Assembly: GCF_030687145.1 (NCBI RefSeq)
Contig: NZ_CP117460.1
Span: forward strand, 2,356,001-2,420,000
Length of the DNA stretch: 64,000 bases
Direction: 5' to 3'
Source: Pseudomonas sp. FP1742
GTDB lineage: Bacteria > Pseudomonadota > Gammaproteobacteria > Pseudomonadales > Pseudomonadaceae
The notes under the pieces are model-generated. The model saw nothing but the letters and a program-made list of their open reading frames with translations, was not told the DNA's origin and did no database searches. Numbering within the stretch: the stretch's first letter is position 1; each line of letters begins with the position of its first letter. Positions 50,243 through 57,586 of this stretch are shown here, piece by piece. The translations under genes were made by a program, and so were the position numbers.

Positions 50243-51670
50243 TCAGCGCTTCTGCAACCATCCCAGAAACCCACCTTTCCTGATCGGCACCGGTTTGGCC
50301 ATCAACGCCAACCGACTGTTCTGCTGGCGCACCGCCTGCAGCTTGTTCAACGCCCGGCCCACTTCGCCGCGCTGTTCCATGCACTGGCGGGTCAGGTTCT
50401 TGTCGAGACGGTAGATGATCGAAGATGTCAGCGCGGTGAACGTCGCCTGCGATGGCGTATCGGCCAGGATGCTCTGTTCGCCCATCACTTCGCTCGGCCC
50501 CATGCGACCGGCCTCGGTGAAACCATTGCCGTCCGGCACGCTGGCGCTGACGACGCCAGTGGCGATCACGAACAGGCTGTCTGGCACGTCATCCAGATCC
50601 AGCACCACCTCGCCGGCGGCGTATTGTTGCGCGACCATCGATTCGGCGAGGCGATCGCGTTCCTCATGGCTCAGAGAGCGGAAAATCTTCACTTCGTCGA
50701 GCAGCGCGCGGGCGCGGGTCGAGGGTTCGATCACGCCGTCGGGGTGTCGCGAGATGCCAGCCGCTTCCAGATGGCGATGGGCGAGGTCGAACAGTTGATT
50801 GCGCACGTCGCTCTTTTTGCCCAGCTCGGCGATGAACCCGCTGGCCACGTATTCGGACATCTCTTCGCCAGCATCGACGAGCACCGCTTTCGGCGCGGGC
50901 GACAGCAACAGACTGCTGCTGCCTTGCAGCGTGCGGTCGAGGGCGTCGAGCACCCGGCGTGGGCGGATGTGGTTCGGCACCTTGATGCTGATCGACACCC
51001 CGTGCAGGTTGTTCGGGCGACTGAGGTTGACGATCTTGGCCTTGGCCGCCACCGAGTTCGGCACCACGGCCATCGTGCCGGCGTTGCTCAACAGGTGCGT
51101 AGCGCGCCAGTTGATGTCCAGCACTTTGCCTTCGACGCCATCGATCATCACAAAGTCGTCCACCTGATAGGGTTTGGTGGTGTTGAGCACAATGCCGGAG
51201 AACACGTCGGCCAAGGTACTTTGCAACGCCAGACCGACCACGATGGCGAACACGCCGGAAGTCGCCAGCAGACCCTTGACCGGCAGATCCAGCACATAAC
51301 CGGCGGCCGCGACGATAGAGGCCAGAAACACCAGCGCACCGATCACGTCCTGCAGCAAACGGCCGCTGTGACCGATGCGGCGCATCAGCACCAGACCGAA
51401 CACCTCGGTGAGCACCCGTGCGGCGTACAACCACCAGATAATCCCCAGCGCCGTTGCACCGAGTTGCGCCACCGGGTCATCGGCAACCAACGGTGCCTGC
51501 AACGGGCTGACGCCAGCGTTGATAATCAGCGCGCTGAACGCCAGAAACAGCACCAGCCGCACACCGACCTTTGGCGCGCGATGCTTGAACGGGACGAGGT
51601 GCCAGAGCAGGGCGTCGAGCACCAGCAGCAGGGCGCTCCAAGGCAACAGGTGGGCAGAGAAAAGGCTCAT
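50243..51670 (-). CDS. MscS-type channel with cyclic-nucleotide-binding domain
   Basis: The product is 475 residues. Four to five N-terminal transmembrane segments are followed by the MscS pore and beta domain (GVFAIVVGLALQSTLADVFSGIVLNTTKPYQVDDFVMID, ATHLLSNAGTMAVVPNS). A C-terminal cNMP-binding fold lies at about residues 340-450 (IFRSLSHEERDRLAESM, GEVVLDLDDVPDSLFVIATGVV, MGEQSILADTPSQATFTALT). It suggests an ion channel whose gating responds to a cyclic nucleotide rather than only tension. The start is ATG 51670; 12 upstream codons are unlikely. Confidence 0.88.
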   Translation of the reverse strand: MSLFSAHLLPWSALLLVLDALLWHLVPFKHRAPKVGVRLVLFLAFSALIINAGVSPLQAPLVADDPVAQLGATALGIIWWLYAARVLTEVFGLVLMRRIGHSGRLLQDVIGALVFLASIVAAAGYVLDLPVKGLLATSGVFAIVVGLALQSTLADVFSGIVLNTTKPYQVDDFVMIDGVEGKVLDINWRATHLLSNAGTMAVVPNSVAAKAKIVNLSRPNNLHGVSISIKVPNHIRPRRVLDALDRTLQGSSSLLLSPAPKAVLVDAGEEMSEYVASGFIAELGKKSDVRNQLFDLAHRHLEAAGISRHPDGVIEPSTRARALLDEVKIFRSLSHEERDRLAESMVAQQYAAGEVVLDLDDVPDSLFVIATGVVSASVPDGNGFTEAGRMGPSEVMGEQSILADTPSQATFTALTSSIIYRLDKNLTRQCMEQRGEVGRALNKLQAVRQQNSRLALMAKPVPIRKGGFLGWLQKR

Positions 51671-51691
51671 GGATTGCACTCCAGCGGGCAC

Positions 51692-51726
51692 AAAAAAACT
51701 CGCCACACCCTGGGGTGTGGCGAGCG
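51692..51726 (-). terminator. Intrinsic terminator of the esterase gene
   Basis: On the minus strand the stem CTCGCCACACC / GGTGTGGCGAG is followed by a T-run of seven. It separates the esterase gene from the downstream channel gene. Confidence 0.9.
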
Positions 51727-51733
51727 GTTGGGC

Positions 51734-52750
51734 TTAGTTCAGATGCGTCTTGAGCTCAGCCGCGGCCTGACGTACCGCCGCTTTGACTTCCGGAATCTGA
51801 TTCAGCGGATTGAGCAGGCCAAAGTCGTGAATCATCCCGTTGTAACGCACCGAGGTCACCGGCACACCGGCTGCATCGAGGTGGCGGGCGTAGCCTTCGC
51901 CTTCGTCACGCAGTACGTCGAATTCGGCGGTCTGCACCAGTGCCGCAGGCAGGCCCTTGAGTTGTTCGGCGCTGGCGTTGAGTGGCGAGGCATGAATCTG
52001 CGCACGCTCGGCCGGGTTGGTGGTGTAGTTGTCCCAGAACCACTGCATCATCCCTTTGGTGAGGAAGTGCCCCTCGGCGAATTGCTGGTACGAGCCGTCG
52101 TCGAACTGCGCGTTGGTCACCGGCCACATCAACAACTGGAAGCGCAGGGCAGGGGTTTTCTGTTCCTTGGCCATCAGCGCCACGACCGCCGCCATGTTGC
52201 CGCCGACGCTGTTGCCGGCCACCGCCAGTCGCTTGCCATCGACACCGATCTCTTTGCCATGCTCGGCCACCCATTTGGTCGCGGTGTAGGCCTGGTTGAT
52301 GGCGGTCGGGTAGTGCGCTTCGGGCGACGGCGTGTAGTCGACGTATACCGCGACTGCGCCGGAGCCCACCACCAGGTCACGGATCAGGCGTTGGTGAGTC
52401 GGGAAGTCGCCCAATACCCAGCCGCCACCGTGGAAGAACATGAACACCGGCAACTGGCCATTGACCTTGGCCGGACGCACCACTTTCAGGTTGATGGTCT
52501 GGCCGTCGACCTTGATCGCCTTGTCGCTGACTTCAACACCCGACAGATCTACCTTCACCGAAGCCTGGGCACCGGTCAGCACCGCGCGGGCGTCTTTCGG
52601 GCTCAGTTGTTCCAGCGGTTTGCCACCGCCGGCGGCGAGGGCATCGAGGAAGGCCTGGGTGTTGTGTTCGACACCGGGGCTGCCGGCGGCGAATGCGTTG
52701 CCGATGGACAGGGCGAGGACGGAAGTGGCGAGGGTTTTCTTGATGTTCAT
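51734..52750 (-). CDS. Exported alpha/beta hydrolase-3 esterase (HSL-like)
   Basis: The product is 338 residues with a signal peptide (MNIKKTLATSVLALSIGNAFA). The oxyanion motif HGGG is in FMFFHGGGWVLGD. The nucleophile elbow reads GNSVGG, where hormone-sensitive-lipase-like enzymes usually have GDSAGG. The catalytic Asp region is EFDVLRDEGEGYA and the His is in GMIHDFG. It is secreted at least to the periplasm. The start is ATG 52750 after AAAGGATTTGCAC. It is divergent from a LysR gene that probably controls it. Confidence 0.88.
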   Translation of the reverse strand: MNIKKTLATSVLALSIGNAFAAGSPGVEHNTQAFLDALAAGGGKPLEQLSPKDARAVLTGAQASVKVDLSGVEVSDKAIKVDGQTINLKVVRPAKVNGQLPVFMFFHGGGWVLGDFPTHQRLIRDLVVGSGAVAVYVDYTPSPEAHYPTAINQAYTATKWVAEHGKEIGVDGKRLAVAGNSVGGNMAAVVALMAKEQKTPALRFQLLMWPVTNAQFDDGSYQQFAEGHFLTKGMMQWFWDNYTTNPAERAQIHASPLNASAEQLKGLPAALVQTAEFDVLRDEGEGYARHLDAAGVPVTSVRYNGMIHDFGLLNPLNQIPEVKAAVRQAAAELKTHLN

Positions 52751-52910
52751 GTGCAAATCCTTTTTAAATCGTTTGAGTTTTTATGCCTTGGGATCGGGCT
52801 GCTGTGGCGCTGGGGTTCAGGCCTCAGCAACACCGTGAGCACAGATTAATAAGATGCCGGAAAGCGAAAAAGCGGCTATAAAGCGATTAACTGTCAATCA
52901 GAGAGTGACA

Positions 52911-53825
52911 ATGAACCCGTTCGAAGACATGCGTATTTTTTGCCAGGTCATGGACTCCGGCAGCTTCACGGCGGCGGCCGATCAGTTGGGCCTGTCCAAG
53001 CAGTTCGTCAGCCGTCGGCTGATGCAACTCGAAGAGCGCCTCGGTGTGCGCCTGCTCAATCGCTCCACCCGACGGCTGGACGTCACCCCGCTGGGGCAGA
53101 GTTATTACGAATCGGCCCTGCGCCTGCTCAGTGAAGTCGAGCAAGTGGAGCAGGGCATCGCCGGCCAGACCATCGAGCCTCGCGGGACCATTCGCCTGAG
53201 TGCACCGTTGTCGTTTGCCGTGGCGCATTTGGGCTGTTTGCTGCCAGTATTTTTGCAGCGTTATCGCGACGTCACCGTCGAGGTCGACCTGAGTGATCGT
53301 CCGGTGGACTTGCTCGGTGAGGGATACGATTTGGCTTTGCGCATCGGCGTGCTGGAAGACTCGACCCTGATCGCACGGCGCATCGCCTCCATCGAACGCT
53401 TGTACTGCGCCAGCCCGGCGTATCTGGCCGAGCGAGGCACGCCGCTCAAACCCGAGGATTTGCACAGCCACGATTGCCTGCCCTACGGCCACGGTCGCCA
53501 GGTGCAATGGCGGTTCGAGGGGCGGGGCAAGCCGCTGACGGTCAACGTCACCGGGCGGATGCGGGTCAACAACGGTGAACTGCTCAAGGACGCGGCCATC
53601 GCCGGCATGGGCATCACGTACTTGCCGACCTTCATCGTCGGTTCGGCCCTGGAAGACGGCCGGCTGGTGCCGGTACTGGACGAGTTTCGCCCCGAACCGC
53701 TGACCTTGTCGGCGGTCTACCCGCAGCACCGTCAGGCCTCGCGACCGGTGCAGGCGTTGATCGAGTTCTTGCGTGAGCGGTTGGATCAGCGGGAAGAGGG
53801 TTCCTTGGTGGCGGTGAAGCGCTGA
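52911..53825 (+). CDS. LysR family transcriptional regulator
   Basis: The product is 304 residues. The HTH is FEDMRIFCQVMDSGSFTAAADQLGLSKQFVSRRLMQLEERLGVRLLNRSTRRLDVTPLG, followed by the standard effector domain (GTIRLSAPLSFAVAHLG). The start is ATG 52911; 19 codons upstream are open without homology. It is divergent from the esterase gene, 160 bp away. Confidence 0.92.
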   Translation: MNPFEDMRIFCQVMDSGSFTAAADQLGLSKQFVSRRLMQLEERLGVRLLNRSTRRLDVTPLGQSYYESALRLLSEVEQVEQGIAGQTIEPRGTIRLSAPLSFAVAHLGCLLPVFLQRYRDVTVEVDLSDRPVDLLGEGYDLALRIGVLEDSTLIARRIASIERLYCASPAYLAERGTPLKPEDLHSHDCLPYGHGRQVQWRFEGRGKPLTVNVTGRMRVNNGELLKDAAIAGMGITYLPTFIVGSALEDGRLVPVLDEFRPEPLTLSAVYPQHRQASRPVQALIEFLRERLDQREEGSLVAVKR

Positions 53826-53863
53826 GTGTCATATCCGGGAAATGCGTTGCACTGACTGACGCC

Positions 53864-53995
53864 ATCGCGGGCAAGCCACGCTCCCACAGGTTCAGTGCGA
53901 TTCAATGTGGGAGCGGGCTTGCTCGCGAAGAGGGCGTGTCAGTCGACATTAATGTTGCCGGACATATCGCGTTCGCGAGCAAGCCCGCTCCCACA
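53864..53995. repeat. Triple REP cluster
   Basis: A degenerate single arm (53864-53889, TCGCGGGCAAGCCACGCTCC) is followed by a standard inverted pair (53906-53930 and 53971-53995). It lies between the convergent LysR gene and the exopolysaccharide cluster. Confidence 0.88.
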
Positions 53996-54048
53996 TTGGT
54001 CCGAGTCGGCCGTAAAAAATGGCTGACGGAGATCGATGTGGAAGCCAA

Positions 54049-54738
54049 TCACGCCTGCGCCGCCGTCACTGGCTGCTGTTCCGGTTTACGCAACGCGGTC
54101 AGCCGCGAGCCGGTGTAGTAGGTTTCGCGAAAGAAGCGCCAGCGGCCGAACAGGTCGTAGACGTGGGTGATGCGCCCTTGCTCCTGGTAGTCCATGCGGA
54201 TGTGCATTTTCATCGCCTGGATGTTGCGGGTGTCGCAGACGTCCACGATCTTGTTGCAGCCTTTGGCCCGCATCACATCCCAGAGTTTGAACTGGGCGTC
54301 CACCGACAGGTTGGTGCCGAAGTAGAGCGGGATCATTTCACCGCCGAACTCGAAAAACTCACCGGGATTGACCCGGAACCAGCAGCCGTAATAGTGCCGG
54401 TCAAAGTAGTCCCCGGCGCTGCCCCAGATAAACCCGATGGCATCACCTTCCTCGTTCACGTACATGTGCCCGGTGTGACCCTCGGCGGCGATTTCGGCCA
54501 TGGCCTTGACACGGTTGCCGTAATACTTGGTGAACGCTATGGCGTTTTCCGGGGTGATGGTCACCAGACGCAAGCCCGTATAGGGCCGCAGATTGTGCGG
54601 TGCCACCGGGGTCACCAGATCGCGCCCCAGCCACAACAGTTCACGATGGAAATACACATAGCGTTTCCAGAGCGACTGGAGCGTGTGGAGCAGGCCTTTT
54701 TGCTTGATGCGTTCGCGAAGTTTGTCGATGGTGCTCAT
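54049..54738 (-). CDS. GNAT-like acyltransferase of the polysaccharide cluster, copy 1
   Basis: The product is 229 residues, starting at ATG 54738 after GGAGGACTTC. A basic N-terminus (MSTIDKLRERIKQKGLLHTLQSLWKRYVYFHRELLW) is followed by a GNAT-like fold (NAIAFTKYYGNRVKAMAEIAAEGHTGHMYVNEEGDAIGFIW). It ends in a conserved RITHVYDLFGRWRFFRETYYTGSRL segment. It is colinear with and clearly paralogous to the gene at 56805-57494. It probably transfers an acyl group to a sugar or lipid-linked intermediate. It is the last gene of the operon in this window. Confidence 0.75.
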   Translation of the reverse strand: MSTIDKLRERIKQKGLLHTLQSLWKRYVYFHRELLWLGRDLVTPVAPHNLRPYTGLRLVTITPENAIAFTKYYGNRVKAMAEIAAEGHTGHMYVNEEGDAIGFIWGSAGDYFDRHYYGCWFRVNPGEFFEFGGEMIPLYFGTNLSVDAQFKLWDVMRAKGCNKIVDVCDTRNIQAMKMHIRMDYQEQGRITHVYDLFGRWRFFRETYYTGSRLTALRKPEQQPVTAAQA

Positions 54739-54795
54739 GAAGTCCTCCGAGGCCGTAGCCAGGGTGTGGTGGGTAATGTTTTGGACGGCGATCAA

Positions 54796-55608
54796 TCAAA
54801 GTTTCAATGGCTGTAGCTCGGTCGAGTATTGCGGGTCCTCTTTGAGCGTTCTCGGCACAACGGCATAGGACACCCTCGGAACACCGACCAGCCGCTGATC
54901 CAGCATATGGCTCAAAGACTCTCCCGGATTCAGATAGGCATCGCCGAAATCGGCGCCGATATGGATCGGATGGACGACGATTTCCAGCAGGCCGTCGATG
55001 GGCATCACCACATTGCGCAGGTCGACCGGGGTGCATACGTTCTGGGCGGTTGCTCCGGCCAGGCTGTTCAAACGACGGTTGAGCAGCGTCTTGAACACGC
55101 GCTTGGGCACACTCAGGTTGCTTCCCAGATCGCGCGCCAGTCGCACGGGCACCCCTTGGCGGGCGGCGAAGCGCGCGACGATTTCACCGATGGGCCAGAT
55201 GTTGTGTACGTGCTGATGGGAATCGAGGTGGCTGGGGTGCAGGCCATTGTCCAGGCAGCGTTGCCATTGGGCTTCGAGTTCCTCCAGCACCGCGTCGCGA
55301 TCCAGGCGGTTGAGCCAGAGACTGTGGCGGGGCAGGCTCAGGTCGAACTCACCCTGGCTGTCGCAAAATATCGAGCGCGCGCGAATCGACAGGCTCAACG
55401 GCCGGCCGTATGTGAGGTTGAAGTGCAGCCCGATCCGCCCCTTGAGCAATGGCTGTCGGGCCAGCACGCAGGCCGCTTCGAAGGCCGGCATGTTGGCCAT
55501 GGCGGTTGCGGAGCTGATGACCCCGGCCTGGAAGGCTCCCAGGATCACCGCGTTTTCGCTCGGGCTGAGGCCGAAATCGTCAGCGTTGACTATGACTTGG
55601 CGAGGCAT
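54796..55608 (-). CDS. ChbG/YdjC-type carbohydrate deacetylase
   Basis: The product is 270 residues. The metal site includes NADDFGLSPSEN near the N-terminus and HLDSHQHVHNIWP. The ChbG/HpnK family removes acetyl groups from sugars (chitooligosaccharides, hopanoid glucosamine) in the cytosol. ATG 55608 with AAAGAGAGCGAAC is used. It lies 28 bp inside the end of the preceding gene, so the two are coupled. Confidence 0.88.
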   Translation of the reverse strand: MPRQVIVNADDFGLSPSENAVILGAFQAGVISSATAMANMPAFEAACVLARQPLLKGRIGLHFNLTYGRPLSLSIRARSIFCDSQGEFDLSLPRHSLWLNRLDRDAVLEELEAQWQRCLDNGLHPSHLDSHQHVHNIWPIGEIVARFAARQGVPVRLARDLGSNLSVPKRVFKTLLNRRLNSLAGATAQNVCTPVDLRNVVMPIDGLLEIVVHPIHIGADFGDAYLNPGESLSHMLDQRLVGVPRVSYAVVPRTLKEDPQYSTELQPLKL

Positions 55609-56800
55609 GTTCGCTCTCTTTATTGTTATCGGTGGGTGCAGAGCCTTTGGCGACGGGAACCTGTATAAGAGTAAGCGTAGGAGCAACCAGCGCCGCTGCA
55701 CGCCTGGCCTGCCACTTTTTCAACCAGGGTTTGAGCCGGTGCCAGAGTCGCAGGGCCAGCCCCAGGGCGAGGCCGCTGGGGCGCCAGGAGTAGAAGCTCC
55801 AGCGCCAGTGCTCCAGTTGCCCGGTCATGCGTTCCAGGAGTTGATGGCTGGAGTTTTCCAGGCTGATCCGCGAGGCGTCGATCCAGCGCCAGTTGTCATC
55901 CAGACCCCAGCGGATCCACTCTTCGAGCAGCACCCGACCGCTGCCCAGGTCTGCGTATTGCGGCAGGAACGCCAGGTTGTAGTCGTACAGCCGGCCCTGG
56001 TCCAGCAACCCGATACGGTAGCTGATGCAGCGCCCGTCCAGCTCCAGCACCACTACCCGCACCAATCCCTGTTCGGCGAGGGCGGTGAAAGCTTGCTCGA
56101 TCCATTGTCGGCAGCGGTCATTGGTAAAAATCCCCACGCCTTGCAGGCCTTTCCAGCTCAGCGCTTCGACTTTGCCGAGGACCCGCAACAGTGGCCTGAT
56201 GGTAGCGGCGTCGGGGGTTATCCGCCGGACCTCGGCACCGCAGGCCGCGATGCGTTTACGCGCGCGGCGCAGTTTGTAGCGCGGGTCGCCGGAGACTTCC
56301 TGGCGGTCGGCATCGCTGATCAAGTGCACCGGCACCCGACAACTGAGGCGACGTTCGCCGGTCGAGCTGTGGGCCATCCAGGTGGTCAGCGCACTTTCTT
56401 CGCCGATGGGTTCGGACAATTCATTGAGTTGCAGCATCGCATGGGGGACGCGACGGCGGATGATCACCAACGCCTTGCGCATGCTGTTGGCATCGAGGCA
56501 GGTGAGCAGCGCCAGGCGGTCGGTGAGGGGATACCCGAGGTGATGCAATACTCGAAACGGTAGCCCGCCAAAGCGTTCCACGGACACCACCAGCGGCAGA
56601 CACAAAACCAATTCATCGCCGTGCCAGCCGAGCAGAACGTGCAAGCGTTCCCCGGCGGTCAATGCCTGTTCCGAAGCGCGCAGCCAGGCGAGGGTGTTGA
56701 ACGGCGTGTGGTCCGTCACGCGTGCGCGCAACCCCTCATAGGCGGCTGTCGGAAAGTCCGCGGCGCACAAGGACGTGCGCCATTCGAATCGAGCCATCAT
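55580..56800 (-). CDS. CelD/FemAB-like GNAT acyltransferase
   Basis: The product is about 406 residues. The C-terminal half has the CelD/BcsL-type acetyltransferase pattern (LEEWIRWGLDDNWRWIDASRISLENSSHQLLERMTGQLEHWRWSFY). The N-terminal half carries a related fold, as in two-domain FemAB proteins. Start uncertain: ATG 56800 (MMARFEWRTSLCAADF) is used; ATG 56821 would overlap the preceding gene by 17 bp, and neither has a good ribosome site. Its end overlaps the ChbG-like gene. It is likely to modify the polymer repeat unit. Confidence 0.78.
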   Translation of the reverse strand: MMARFEWRTSLCAADFPTAAYEGLRARVTDHTPFNTLAWLRASEQALTAGERLHVLLGWHGDELVLCLPLVVSVERFGGLPFRVLHHLGYPLTDRLALLTCLDANSMRKALVIIRRRVPHAMLQLNELSEPIGEESALTTWMAHSSTGERRLSCRVPVHLISDADRQEVSGDPRYKLRRARKRIAACGAEVRRITPDAATIRPLLRVLGKVEALSWKGLQGVGIFTNDRCRQWIEQAFTALAEQGLVRVVVLELDGRCISYRIGLLDQGRLYDYNLAFLPQYADLGSGRVLLEEWIRWGLDDNWRWIDASRISLENSSHQLLERMTGQLEHWRWSFYSWRPSGLALGLALRLWHRLKPWLKKWQARRAAALVAPTLTLIQVPVAKGSAPTDNNKESEHASPSHSQR

Positions 56801-56804
56801 AGAA

Positions 56805-57494
56805 TCAAGCCATCGACGCATAAGCAGGTGGATGGGAGGGTTTGCGTAACGCATCCAGGCGTGAGCCGCTGTAACGGGTCTCACGGAAGAAGCGCCAGCG
56901 ACCGAATAATCGGTAGACATGCTGGATGCGCCCTTGCTCTTGATAGCCCATGCGCAGGTGCAGTCTCATCGCCGGTATGTTGCGGGCATCGCAGACATCC
57001 ACAACGGTGTTGCAGCCCTGTGTCCGCATGGCTTTCCAGAGTTGCAGTTGCAGGTCCACGGAGAGCGTGGTGCCCCAATAGGCACGGGCCAGTTCACCGC
57101 CGAATTCGAAGAATTCGCCTTTCTTCACCGGGAACGTGCAGCCGTAGAAATGCCGGTCGTGATACGCCCGGTTGCTGCCCCAGATGAAGGCCACCGCATC
57201 GCCGTTGCCGTCCAGATACATATGCCCGGTGTAACCCTCGGCGGCCAGTTCCTCCATGGTGCTGACGCGGTCGCCAAAGTGGCGGGCGAAGGCGGCGGCG
57301 TTGTGCACCGTGATGGTTTTCATCCGTAGCGGTGGGTAAGGCTTGAGTTGATGGGGCGGCACCGGGCTGACCAGGTCACGCTTCATCCACAGCAGCTCCC
57401 AGTGAACGAACACGTAGCGCCTCCATACGACCCTGATCGTGGCGCGCAGGCCTTTGCGTTTGATGTGTTGGTGAAGTTTCCCTAAGACCTTCAT
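56805..57494 (-). CDS. GNAT-like acyltransferase of the polysaccharide cluster, copy 2
   Basis: The product is 229 residues, the same length as copy 1 at 54049 and colinear with it (KRKGLRATIRVVWRRYVFVHWELLW, AAEGYTGHMYLDGNGDAVAFIWGS, RLFGRWRFFRETRYSGSRLDALRKP). ATG 57494 with AGGAGGCCATCAC is used. An in-frame ATG at 57590 overlapping the previous stop codon (ATGA) would add 32 Pro/His-rich residues; the ribosome site and the paralogue argue against it. Confidence 0.76.
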   Translation of the reverse strand: MKVLGKLHQHIKRKGLRATIRVVWRRYVFVHWELLWMKRDLVSPVPPHQLKPYPPLRMKTITVHNAAAFARHFGDRVSTMEELAAEGYTGHMYLDGNGDAVAFIWGSNRAYHDRHFYGCTFPVKKGEFFEFGGELARAYWGTTLSVDLQLQLWKAMRTQGCNTVVDVCDARNIPAMRLHLRMGYQEQGRIQHVYRLFGRWRFFRETRYSGSRLDALRKPSHPPAYASMA

Positions 57495-57586
57495 GTGATG
57501 GCCTCCTGACGGAATGCGGCCGTGGGTGGAGTGTTGCAACGCGCCGTCGGGTGCAGCGCGGGCTCGGTGAAGCATGGGGATGGCGT

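Noticed and set aside
50204..52849. 881-codon plus-strand frame
   Set aside because: Antisense across two real genes (channel and esterase) and the terminator between them; His/Gln/Arg-rich translation typical of a shadow.
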